A DNA stretch of 64,000 bases from Acanthopleuribacter pedis (lineage in GTDB: Bacteria > Acidobacteriota > Holophagae > Acanthopleuribacterales > Acanthopleuribacteraceae): the NCBI RefSeq assembly GCF_017377855.1, contig NZ_JAFREP010000016.1, positions 241,433 through 305,432 of the forward strand. Direction: 5' to 3'. The notes under the pieces are model-generated. The model saw only the letters and a program-made list of their open reading frames with translations, was not told the DNA's origin and made no database searches. The position numbers and the translations under genes were made by a program. The first letter of the stretch is position 1. Every line of letters starts with the position of its first letter. Of the stretch, positions 31,801-37,703 are shown piece after piece.

Positions 31801-34800
31801 TCGAGGATTTTGAAAACGGGCCGGGTACCTGGCGGGACGAGGATCCTACCGGCGGCGACTGGCGACCCTGGGCGGAAAACACGGACGCCCCCTTGCGCGG
31901 CAACCGCTCGCGGCGGCTTCAAGGCGACCGGGTCAACGGCGAAACCCGCCTGGTCACACCTTTTTTCTTCGTTCCTGCCCGTTCTTCCGTGCGCCTTGAA
32001 TTTGTCCATTCCGGCAACCTTAACAGCCGTCGCGACGGCATTATTGTCGAAAAACGGATTGCCGGTTCCGACACCTGGCTGCCCCTGTACATCCGAGGTC
32101 CTGCATACGTAAGAACCATCTCCGACCGCGACAGCGCACTCTACAACCAATATGCCTACACCGGTTCCTTTTCACCCGGCTTGGCGCGGGTCGGTCTTTA
32201 CGATACCAGCGAGCAAATCGTGCAGGTCGCCTGGCGCTACGTCGGTAACGATACCCTCGACAACGACAACCGCTACAGCATCGACGACGTGCGTTTGGTA
32301 TGTGAAGACGGCTGCGGACTGACAAGCGTCCAACTCGACAACGGTCTTACACCACCGCAAACTTTCGACCTCGACACAACTTGGCTAACCTATCAATTCC
32401 CCAGTACGTTAACTACGACCTCACTCAGTATCGAAGCCGTCGGTGAAACTGCAACCGGCCGCCAATACCCGGGCGTGTTGTCTTTTCAGCTTTCGCCCGA
32501 TACGGTTCCGCCGTTGGTACAGGTCACCGAACCGCCGCGTTTTGCGCCAGTTACCGCCGCTAACCCGGTCCCTGTCACCGTGTCCGCCTCGGATATTGCC
32601 CCGATACACGGCTTCCCCTCGATAGAGCCGCCCTTCTGGTCGACCCAAACCGTTCGTGGCCCTTCCGAATACCAATGGGAACGGCAAGAGGCCGTCGCTT
32701 CTATCAGCGGGTCGGCGGGTACGGAGTCCCTCCGCGCTGAACTCACCCTCGGCCCGTATCAAATGCCCGACAGCGGCAGCCGCTTCAGCTTTTCCTCAGA
32801 ATTCCAAAACGACAATTTCGACCAGCGCGACCTGGCCGGCGGGTTCATCTTACTCAGTCGCGACAACGGGGCCACCTGGGAAACGGCGGAGCCCTTCCTG
32901 CCCGGAGATTTTTACAGTGGTCCTTACGCGGGCAACGATCCCGCCGAAAACGGTACCCCCGTGGTTTTTGACTACGCAAGTGGGGACTTCACCATGGATC
33001 TTGATGGGTTTGACGGGGCCGCGTTGTTGGTGAAATTTGTGTTGCTCAACAGTGGGCAAAACAGCGCAACCTGGCGGATTCGCAACCTCATGCAGAGCGG
33101 TATGAAGCGGGTCCAGGGCTCCGGGGTGAACGAGATCCAGTTAAACCTCGGCGACAGCCAAGCCACCTTGCAGGAAACCCCTTACCAGGCGTCGCTCACC
33201 GCGCCGGCCTCCGCGTCGATTACCCAGGTCCCCATTCAGGTGAGCGCGACCGACGGACGCGGGAATACAACCCGAATCGAGCACCCAATCCTCACCGTGC
33301 CCACGGATGTCGTGCGCGGCGAGGCCCTAACCTTAGCCGCCGACGATACCAGCTACGAGGGACGCAACCTCATGTTGTCCGCCGGTAACCACGTCATCGA
33401 CGGTAGCCATCGTTTCGCGTCGCTCTATTTGTTGCCGGGCGCCGTGCTCACCCAAACCCCTAGCCCCGACAACACCCAGCCCGCGCTTACCGACCTCACC
33501 ATCGACGGAACTTTGTACGTGTTCGAAGGCGCGCGCATCGATGTGAGCGGGGCCGGATATCCGCGCGACACCACCCATCCCGATACGGGGTTGGCCGCGG
33601 GTCACGGCTATGGCGGCACCGGGGCGGGGGAGACGGGTGGAACCTACGGAAACCTGTTCCAGCCCAACGAGGTCGGTTCCGCAACCGGCGGTGGTCGGCT
33701 GCGCATACAAGCGCAAAACATGCACCTAGACGGTGAACTCGCCGCGGACGGCCGTGTTTATCAAGGCCGTTATGGGTCCGGCGGTTCGATTGCCGTCACC
33801 CTGAGCGAAGGATTGAGCGGCAATGGGCGCATCCAGGCCGACGGCACCAACGGAAGCGATCTAAGCATGCCGGGCGGTGGTGGCGGACGGATCGCCGTCC
33901 GAGCCCGGAGCATCAGCGAATTTACCGGTGCGTGGTCTGTCGGCGGCGGCCTCCAGGCCGGTACAGGTACGATTTTCGTCGATGCGGACGGGCAACAACG
34001 AGTGTGGTTGCAAGGCACGCCCCAAGATCAACCTGGTCAAACCGACCTCAGCGGGATCGGCACCAATCCCCCGGACGTGTTGCGCGCCGTCGCCTCCCGT
34101 TTTCGTTTAGACAGCGATCTAGCCGCCACGCGTTTGGAACTAGCACAGAGCTGGGTGACCTTTGCCGAAGAACTCGGCCAAGTCGATTTGCGGGGACGGA
34201 CCCAGGCCCACCAATCGCGTTTTATTGGCTCGTTTTTCATCGGCAACGATTTGGTCAGCCCCGGAAACCGCCCGGATCGCGAGGTAGAATTTTTCGGAAC
34301 CGTCACTGCCGGCAACCTCAACATCGACCGCGATACCGGTTTCGCGGGAACCCTGCGTGCCGATACCCTCAACCTCGCCGAGGGCAGCCAGGCAACCCGA
34401 CTCTATGTGCCCGTAGATCTTGAGAACGAACCCTTATCGATTGAGGTAAGCAACAGTGTTCAATTGGCCTTTAACACCTTTATTGAAGCGCTCAACGGGG
34501 CGGGGGTAGACGGCAACCGCGTCTCCCACGGCGGTTTGGCGGCGGGGTTGGCCGCCGGCGACGCCGGCACGCCCTACGGCAACCTGTACCGCCCCAATAC
34601 GCCCGGTGGGATGGGCGGTGTCATCCACCTACGCGCCGCCAGCCTCTACCTTGACGGCACCATTCGTGTCGGCCTTGGCCAAGAGTACAACGGTGCCTTC
34701 CCTTATTTCTTCGGTTCGGGCGGTTCTCTCTTGGTCGAGGTGGACCGCATAGAAGGCTACAGCGGCATGCTCAATGCCTCGGGTGCTTTTTCCTACTTAG

Positions 34801-37703
34801 ACGCGATACCCGACTTTGCGCCGTCCGGTGGCCGCATCGCCCTCCATGTGGCGCAGCCCGACGGCGACCAGTTCTTCGGCCAACTGTTGGCCCATGGTGC
34901 CACCGTGGGTCGCAATATCACGTTTGAGATGCTGGGCAAAGGGGCGCCCGGTACCATTTACCGTCGCAACAGCAACTACGCCAACGGTCATTTGTTGATC
35001 CGCGACGAGGCTTATTGGCTGGATGACGGCAGTATTGCCACGGCCCCGACACCGATGGTGTCACTGGGGGCAAGGACCGCAAGCGTCGCGGACAGCGATG
35101 GCGACACCCGCTGGCAGGACCCGGGTCATAGCTTCCCCGCGGCTTTGGCGGGCCGTCAACTGGTCCACCAAGAGGTTGCGCTCGGCATTATCACCGACAA
35201 CGACGCCGACAGTATCACCCTGGATCAACCCTTACCCACCGTGAATGCGGGCGACACCTTGATCGGCCGCCACAACCTGTCCGCACTCACCATTGCCTGG
35301 GACGTTACCTCGCTTGATGAAGTCGTTCCTCAAGCCTACACCCTCGAAGGCGGACGCTTCACCGCCCCCAATTTCACCCCGCCTTCTGGGAAAACCTTGG
35401 CCAACCAAAGCATTCGCCACACACAACTTCGCGAGGACAACCCCCTTATTTTGCGCGGCACGGTTATGCAGGTTGAAGGCGACGCCGTCCTGCAAAACTT
35501 GGTGCTGGAGGAGGGGGCCGTCCTGGAAGTCGGGGCACGGGGTGACGGCACCCAACCGACGCTGATCGCCAACCGCATCGTCTTACGCAAAGGTAGCCGA
35601 CTCGCCGCCGACCATATTCGGGTCGCCGGTTCCGTCAGCGTCGAAGCCGGCGCCGTGATCGAAGGTGCCAACCGCCACGAACGCTTCCAGTGGCCCGCCG
35701 GTAGAACCTGGGAACGGCCCCGTCGCGCCGATTCCTACGGTGGCGCCGCTGCCGATGAACGTCCCGGCCGCACCTTTGGAAGTCCTTGCCGGCCAGACGC
35801 ACCGGGCGGCGGTCGTAAAGCCGTGCGCCTCACCTGCGCCACCCTTCAACTCGATGGTCGCTTGATGAGCAGCGCCAACCCCGCCCAGCTCGGCAACGGC
35901 GCCGTTTGGCTGGAAACCAACGTCCTCAGCGGTAGCGGCGGGATTCATGCCGACGCGGACGGCCGCGCCGCCGAGTTGGGACAGGGCGGCGGTCGGATTG
36001 TGATTCATGCCGCGCGCCTTGATCGCTGGCAGGGGGACGTCACCGCCTACGGCAGCCCCGCCGATCCCGCCAACAACCGACCTGAAGCCGGGGCCGGTAC
36101 CATTTTGATCAAAGGTCCCGATGCACCCAACGGACGGCTCGTGATTCAGGGTCGCGAGGATGCAGGGCGCACCCCGCTCCTTGGAACCGGCGCCTTCCAG
36201 TTGGCGCAGGACGACAGTGACGGGGATCATTTGCTCACGCCGGGCATCGCCTTACCACCCGGCTTAACCGGGGCCGTCCTGCACATCCAACTCGGCAACC
36301 AACAACTTGAGGTTCCCGTTCTCGGCCACGACCACCAAACTTTGCGCTTGGCTTGGCCCTTGCCACCCTTGCCTGCCGGCACCAACATCAAACCCCATTG
36401 GCACCTGGACAGCCTTACCCTCGCAGGCGGAGCGGAACTCAGCACGCCGGACGGGATCGTCATCCACCGGCATTTCGAGGTGACCGCGCGAACCCAAGCC
36501 CCAGCCTTGTTAGAAGCCGCATCACTCAAATTACCCAACAACCTTTGGTCGCTTGGCGGCGCACTCGAATTACGCGTCGCCGACGGGCTCGCCGAAACCG
36601 AAATCGTCCTGGAACCCGGCGCCGAACTCATCTTGGCGCCGGATGTCGCCCTCGGCGGTTTGTCCGTGGCGGAAGGCGCGCTGGTGCGGCTGCCCGAGGA
36701 CGACGGCGGCGTGGTTCCCCAATGGGGCAACCTCATCCTCCACGGCGGTATCCATCGCTACGCCCGCCTGCGTACCAACGGCCGCATCTACCTCAACAGT
36801 GCCGTCTTAGAAGTCGATCAGTTGTTGCAAGCGCGAGCCTTGATCCTCAATCGCGGCGCACGGGTGACCCAACCGCCGCGCGATGTGACGCGTCCCTATC
36901 CAACCCTAATCAACCTTACAGAAAGCCTTGAAGTCAGTGCCGACAGCCTGTTGGATTTTGACGGGGTCGGCTTGAGGCAAGATCCCAGCGACGCCGGCTT
37001 CAGCGCAAGCCATGCCGGGCCGGCTTCGGACGAGGGCGATTTCACACCACGCGGCGCACTTTTCCAACCGAGCCAACCAGGCGGCGGCATCGCCGGCGGC
37101 GGCGCGGTTCACATTGCGGCGCCCGCTTTGCGCCTAGACGGTATGCTGCGCGCACGCGGTATCGGCTTCAGCGCGGGCGGTTCCCTGTTGGTGCGGGTCC
37201 GCGAGTTAAGCGGCAACGGCCTCATCGACGTGTCTGGCGGCCGAGACCGCAATCGCTTCGGCGGCGGTGGTCGTATCGCCTTGACCCTGCAAAGCGCCCA
37301 CCGCTTTGGCGGTCGCATCACAACCGGACCGGCGCCCCACCATGGTTCGCTGCTGTGGGAACAAACCGGCAGCCGACGGGTCCTCGTCGACTATGGTGGA
37401 CCGCCCCAAGCCACCCCGCCGCCGGTTCATACCGCGCCCGCGCTTTTGCTTACCCCCGACATACTTAAGCCGGTTGGCCAAACCCATGTTGCCTTGGTGA
37501 CCCAAGACCTACGCGACTATGTGGGTATGTGGTTGCGCGCCGAAAACAACAGCGTCCGGCTGCTGGCGGTTGAACCCGCCGACGACCGGCAGTGGCGCCT
37601 CACCCTTTCTGCCCCGATTGACGCGTCGCCCCACACCGTCATCATCTTGGCCGAAGAACCCGTGGCAACCTTACCCAGCCAGGTACCGGTGGTGCTGCCA
37701 TGA
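16836..37703 (+). CDS. Giant secreted modular protein (6955 aa)
   Basis: The start at 16836 is chosen because it gives a clean signal peptide (MRHFFAISFLLLTSVVFS) with GGAG 8 nt upstream; an ATG 40 codons earlier gives a poor N-terminus. Residues ~1-860 have no recognised family. About twenty carboxypeptidase-regulatory-like (prealbumin-like) beta-sandwich repeats follow (~870-2850; pattern G-V-DA-G-P ... T-D--G-F-F--L--G-Y-L). Then Ig-like segments, a first block of glycine-rich right-handed beta-helix-like modules (~3150-4670), Ig-like domains, a MAM/jelly-roll-like domain (~4990-5160), and a second glycine-rich block (~5490-6955). No C-terminal anchor is visible. The stop overlaps the next start (ATGA), so the two giants are probably translationally coupled. 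The likely role is an extracellular scaffold, adhesin or matrix protein; function unproven. Confidence 0.9.
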   Translation: MRHFFAISFLLLTSVVFSQEVVPDEALARTRFIFEAAGLRVTPESATVLLDPEGLPVTFQLVSDQPLPPSGSFVGEWVTPGQGDVLTLQVPVAEARFIIPRSQLPRAGLYQLRNIRLVQGDTVVGFATPRAVRVEVVDDFVVAEAEVRPLTEAELAERGFLFNEDDYQAFSFSFALEIGGPTREQVTIDAVFPRAHTYMELPPGRTISDPFTQSPLKVLFPQARGGGGFRVPEPLLRGGIERPSFTPSMVIMPGGYSYLKSFFEVKALVLNRAPAGFQVTLENLLARVELPNPDRFGLPLQLRDDGIQDMVNPGPDGDLNTADDPREVSPGEEAQAAFIVRAEREGSYPISLELQGDVVLGGERTEMRTAADTFVHVRAPDYLLTFDHPERVSEDTPYDLVARLTNQSNVPLSGFRITLPPESLYGCRLVDGNPTQSFPELAPDASAEVVYRLRATRPGVVEAGYYRVREDAPGSMQLRVAVGNSDVVAPTSLVFPNSFQVFPADLRTALRLATQQAYDLSHLDPSGLPAGQDPIGWSAAQALAKAYAVHGFSRSAGASEAESLVRLLATWVRGGNNPLPLDQLRRRRLTQNSDPLEQLFARELQRLFSETNTSGFRALRAIALENEECSEQFGVVIHSDQPITFQLRNADGGVLDNAGVRTFPFGTVLPLSERVFLVWVAKIDELPSLQLTTSAATNITIGGVFPRNGARDLFTFEAGPIGLARSAQFTWDGDNGEVTLQRDSNPPVILEGVRLPTKPFTLRRVAQVSDENLGDSGDPFGRAVLFHFSKALDLSTLVPLREQIRINGTRVSSVELQPDRRTLVVGTRFPIGPYRANSYRLEGIRAYQGENSGVLEGTFQGSNRFTGIRVSGRVLDGNREDFSDGMVAYGLVPTEREVIVREDEEPNFSFPIMGKMKQQFTVPMAADGSFDIDFLPFSSFSSDTPKQFYMIAMLPDGRRRSEQFTMRGEGQHFQIDMVFSAQGTVVGRVFENNQPAAFVTVFADNPEVLNSGVRGQTDANGFYRLEGLPVGPILIKAGGQGRLGLASTFLTEANSPQTRDINITSVSATISGRITAQTEDGRIVPLAEIPVYHAALGVPTANAHGIPYNSLAFTDQNGFYLMEDAVAGAGQIAVDPMDGRTARLQIPFNPQPGENTFDYTFAYQSPPNYTGTVRGRVRDADGRGRQYGVQLNGGSIRGPTDASGRFEFTFLPLNSSQTINFYPLQEGTGPTFLRRIRLTESEPTLDLEISLPRERTISGTLVNAAGEPIPFVPLYAPTHFGGDQVTRSDAEGRWQFQVTEPGRYQITAGTHPRIAEAMVSIADNNVLDVELRTLAQGSVTIRLVDADGQAVMGRIEIDSNRPSTATATFGIGSFGFSHSLYTDTDGHVQIDDINYGLFEVRGFHPLLGQTQRFSGQMNTPDHADLVLSFPPNNSYDLFGTVVSADGAPAANMLVQLQYNAEGRRQRRTVRTNAEGNYSFGTLLQDITGATTTLIAYDPDSGDFETAQVDVRDGVRFRQDFQLKKAATLLVAVQFADGAPAEFANLAARFDTLTSTEVPEEEHPALNFEAMGNPALVSGYSVVREQTGAGLFRISGVRTGPVVLHAVTGNGLVAQRRLLLNGDHDEIPITLTLEPESSIRGTFVDGASAPIPGGEVQVRQGDALLQQRATGRDENDLGRFSFQLMPMGAYRLRGRNPSNAFIAELDVVTSPFQPEADVVLATAPVADIGGLVLSDGEAVPGARLWIDDGSSRGKMTGTDAAGAYLFRNLRAGTYPISVVDLSGGRVGRIEVVHDPRQGATSADIHLSPGINLTLAIQESNGEPVTNLPVSLVVEQEDRSVLVAPGAGGVSDVVGLVRLTAVPAGIYQVNATHPDGRRLIQQIVVDDSLDPETPVLVAFPGYGEVRGQVLQADGTPFTQTLSVYLQRGLDRYGNFERATRTFNNGDFSFTRVPLGEPWVVAAYHPETNGIAAFSFQINTPGEVVETDLQMAPTTFISGTIYLPDGSPAPFAKVNMEGPPLRSFISDGGGNFFIEPVLAGPEQLIVFESAGLELGLVDIEITTDDAGVPQPLTNLRIDLNGLSFLNGTIRYSDGSPVQQGQLYYRPENGRGKSVATDAGGNFSIPVLSNTDYILRAFDNATKHYMEEVPFRASAANARDQIELRFPADLTFSGRVLGPDGFTPAAGATLELYRRVRLPGALAASSYLSVRTESDGGGAFSVNRIFPGDYLLRAYTANYEALIEQSITFTENMDREIRLAATATILGRVRDGNGRIFDSGQIFVQPDLVNTRIPIGSDGSFIIDRLPVTTVTLTAVVANATLRVPREVVLVPGVNLVDMILPNTIEVTGTGVVTDANPGIASARLELDNGSFSTVLPNTGRFAFPRVIANRPFEVVISSGGGWRSYTYEGFTADTELGDLHVDPSPPELNLTMPSLNVTQLPLEITFSARDSTPFSGIDPSRSRVSINGRDLSGAFHFDENGGRALLTRLPDGITRGANEMLIEVANTSRLATRATFALQVDVSDRVLLVTLRDGVLPVVGNLQMPDGTLYTADSEGRVAVSDLPPGDYAVTAWNPEGTRGLRATVSVGAPSRTEITLNMVPVGEYVGRVLDLQGNPAAGIPVTWREYQVVSDENGGYRFPVMALGQSFDLIARAGQTIGHTATAALDLAGAAAVADIQLEGLGRVEGLVRQASDDSLVAGARVSLEGDDLPRALHQTITSDAEGAFSFESVMLRAYTLTAEHPETGLGGTASGRLTQVGQTDSQTIRLEPTGTVTGVAVFASQAAAGAVVEVTGPRDRTLTTDENGGFSLADLPYGDYDFSIEDRARFAYRTGTFSLNREQLALGDLELSADNPPQINAFSLSQNQYDPLETPRIQFELADDRGIQAWRINLTGAIERSWSSSPRENPLTLSDTYFVRNEEPEPGEVQVQFEVEDGLGQITTQSTTFTVALDATPPQIALLSHDDGAVVLESDRVDLRFDISDNLAVNQVALYVNNSLYVEGTSRNTPILWSPPDINQPTDFAMRFEAADIRGNRGVLPFTLRVEPVNSEGAPELTITAPADAMPLPLFLPEGLVIPVRADVRDPDGLGTWRVLVDGILQESGTFAEGQTTLAVDISVPAEWRDREQLTLRVEATDRGGILAVQQHTVVAAGGEVFTDLVIAAENRDYEDRALILLGNNNRIEGAHRFASLTLVNGAVVSQGAAGSVAAAPTELELSGDLVVDARSRIDMSGRGYSEGPPNLFTHTGNAAYAGLGNGDDPGDSSQIYGSPIRPNQAGSNNGGGFLRLRGARIWLDGAIHADGGQTPSGTSRYGSGGALDLEAGQWLGLGRITANGFDSNNPETHDNGGSGGRIAIRGAFAGQVQAYGARNCGHGTLYLQTPDTNLPDGTLDRLVVNGPNIGNRDSNNLTWLPGLGDLLVGTHVRIREEQVDNAVHQVLTVTVTDTVNGANRAYNLNQGAFEGLHVISQGQPSVPVWRQNGNELWSPPDQPFATFTEGDRVDVVMALDRIEIGGKALVRVRGNPAFPLNAGEAWIGNEFGRWDLRAGFARQAPVELTGNLRFADVRVNGPNGLTLNGDLIFDSLTFEDGTHILGGSLQGDLLRIEAGAVVTTPSGTSARLRVVVREATIAGELGTLGATHPYPTGDPRFPHHGGLAAGAQPGDQTHGSLYQPTSTGASGTLYIEAAEQLTVEGSLHADNSGDAAGSLWLETAALTGNGRISADSVGGVAGRIAVYADSVTGFGGAVQARSTRQGAGAGTVFYRTNTWPLGKLVVDNGDLATPAGSTPLPGIGARTLETPVDGTALTLLAGDPTPFPDNLAGMYLETEGEPPALIAANDALRLEPADRFPTLSVGTGYRGLHRFNVVELRNGSIASPDRIEITDELILAGGSLDAAQVDYPPGFALRDGALEIFEDLGIPDLVLDNFTLTSHVPLQLDSLTLRNGAHLIYHQPMSAGTVSLDNGRLSAAIVDRDAVFAAESVSLSNGSLWAAAPLGDNGTRFALRAEVNGAVIVDASSRISTGEPGSHAPTYREWNGTRWAVSSHGGSGRLLGNRNNPRTAQPVFGSFKQPVDDGGYNGGGALFLRAASLELAGALRAEGGDSGAGGSIWLQIPVITGNGLISVAGNNGGGGRIAVEYSSARTFLDSLQFQLGGDSPSEPFEANGAGTLFVKSAAQNHGELLVDQQLSANPETYTQRRRLTGLGGIDRLTLPATDNDTDNPRRLNLPGGLLPPDLVGLTLQLGSAEGAPRYNVTDSGPDFIELDRDLNKPIAAGTELTFAVFLDRLILRNGAQLQVPGVLHCDELLLEGSAVTSLWARDWVLSTNTFRLNNRLFRLILDEPTWSQRDLVLDGATLFLDRPLECNDLTLVNATISHSHHDHHYAPYQPVVDIIARTVDGSGLSAIQVSSSVSVPGSGYDGHGGVRNEAGTRTYGSPLYPDQLGIGSAAGGALRLRADSLRGVALRADGNNGSGGSIWVTVDHWQNEGVAISATGGLGGRFTGSGGRVALRYRTLSGASPTAVAHGSFSAGTVLIQHLETEPYGTLFIDNNSGAANQRTPLPGFPRTTLPAGFSQTFDADRNRTTLLVPNLVLEEHFRDYVLIANENSGSAARILEASNEQNSARFLIDGPLTFLQPGDRIQPGLRINRLTISPNCVGCIVGGSDVLLLAQPRLEQLTVAPLNGGRVAPGQPFTVTASAVGNARLVSAEAVFNGETQLQTGAGPYQFAFIAPVPEGDSDLPAVLRFTDADGNVGEHNFMIGVSGPDRQAPEVVVLEPSEGLDIFPGGILSVTVQARDNRLLESISATFNGETQRNEIPSETQETQTSFSFTIPSLGANQTMTLEVSARDDSGNQGQTQVSLNYLNEDRAGPNVHIVGPRSLYAHTGEGLTVEVAADDPSGINQVSIRYDGETRTVTTPPYTASFLIDTPVAEQSVTETISVTAEDNLGNQTSRDFVLTLLPLNEPVLFLGQSYPDTGEPVTAFETIPLQLAVYSLFEDFENGPGTWRDEDPTGGDWRPWAENTDAPLRGNRSRRLQGDRVNGETRLVTPFFFVPARSSVRLEFVHSGNLNSRRDGIIVEKRIAGSDTWLPLYIRGPAYVRTISDRDSALYNQYAYTGSFSPGLARVGLYDTSEQIVQVAWRYVGNDTLDNDNRYSIDDVRLVCEDGCGLTSVQLDNGLTPPQTFDLDTTWLTYQFPSTLTTTSLSIEAVGETATGRQYPGVLSFQLSPDTVPPLVQVTEPPRFAPVTAANPVPVTVSASDIAPIHGFPSIEPPFWSTQTVRGPSEYQWERQEAVASISGSAGTESLRAELTLGPYQMPDSGSRFSFSSEFQNDNFDQRDLAGGFILLSRDNGATWETAEPFLPGDFYSGPYAGNDPAENGTPVVFDYASGDFTMDLDGFDGAALLVKFVLLNSGQNSATWRIRNLMQSGMKRVQGSGVNEIQLNLGDSQATLQETPYQASLTAPASASITQVPIQVSATDGRGNTTRIEHPILTVPTDVVRGEALTLAADDTSYEGRNLMLSAGNHVIDGSHRFASLYLLPGAVLTQTPSPDNTQPALTDLTIDGTLYVFEGARIDVSGAGYPRDTTHPDTGLAAGHGYGGTGAGETGGTYGNLFQPNEVGSATGGGRLRIQAQNMHLDGELAADGRVYQGRYGSGGSIAVTLSEGLSGNGRIQADGTNGSDLSMPGGGGGRIAVRARSISEFTGAWSVGGGLQAGTGTIFVDADGQQRVWLQGTPQDQPGQTDLSGIGTNPPDVLRAVASRFRLDSDLAATRLELAQSWVTFAEELGQVDLRGRTQAHQSRFIGSFFIGNDLVSPGNRPDREVEFFGTVTAGNLNIDRDTGFAGTLRADTLNLAEGSQATRLYVPVDLENEPLSIEVSNSVQLAFNTFIEALNGAGVDGNRVSHGGLAAGLAAGDAGTPYGNLYRPNTPGGMGGVIHLRAASLYLDGTIRVGLGQEYNGAFPYFFGSGGSLLVEVDRIEGYSGMLNASGAFSYLDAIPDFAPSGGRIALHVAQPDGDQFFGQLLAHGATVGRNITFEMLGKGAPGTIYRRNSNYANGHLLIRDEAYWLDDGSIATAPTPMVSLGARTASVADSDGDTRWQDPGHSFPAALAGRQLVHQEVALGIITDNDADSITLDQPLPTVNAGDTLIGRHNLSALTIAWDVTSLDEVVPQAYTLEGGRFTAPNFTPPSGKTLANQSIRHTQLREDNPLILRGTVMQVEGDAVLQNLVLEEGAVLEVGARGDGTQPTLIANRIVLRKGSRLAADHIRVAGSVSVEAGAVIEGANRHERFQWPAGRTWERPRRADSYGGAAADERPGRTFGSPCRPDAPGGGRKAVRLTCATLQLDGRLMSSANPAQLGNGAVWLETNVLSGSGGIHADADGRAAELGQGGGRIVIHAARLDRWQGDVTAYGSPADPANNRPEAGAGTILIKGPDAPNGRLVIQGREDAGRTPLLGTGAFQLAQDDSDGDHLLTPGIALPPGLTGAVLHIQLGNQQLEVPVLGHDHQTLRLAWPLPPLPAGTNIKPHWHLDSLTLAGGAELSTPDGIVIHRHFEVTARTQAPALLEAASLKLPNNLWSLGGALELRVADGLAETEIVLEPGAELILAPDVALGGLSVAEGALVRLPEDDGGVVPQWGNLILHGGIHRYARLRTNGRIYLNSAVLEVDQLLQARALILNRGARVTQPPRDVTRPYPTLINLTESLEVSADSLLDFDGVGLRQDPSDAGFSASHAGPASDEGDFTPRGALFQPSQPGGGIAGGGAVHIAAPALRLDGMLRARGIGFSAGGSLLVRVRELSGNGLIDVSGGRDRNRFGGGGRIALTLQSAHRFGGRITTGPAPHHGSLLWEQTGSRRVLVDYGGPPQATPPPVHTAPALLLTPDILKPVGQTHVALVTQDLRDYVGMWLRAENNSVRLLAVEPADDRQWRLTLSAPIDASPHTVIILAEEPVATLPSQVPVVLP
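26280..37400 (+). repeat. Eight diverged glycine-rich modules within the giant protein
   Basis: Each module contains, in order, a Y/F-G-S/N-L/P-x-P-N-x-G line, a GGG-L-L-A--L-LDG-I-A-G line and the signature GSGG-S/A-I/L-x-V ... GNG-I-A-G ... GGGRIAV. The signature ends lie near 26890, 28020, 29225, 30345, 33895, 34830, 35995 and 37270, in two clusters of four separated by Ig-like and MAM-like domains. The copies are diverged in DNA and amino acids, so this is an old domain amplification rather than a recent tandem duplication. Such strings are typical of beta-helical extracellular proteins. Confidence 0.75.
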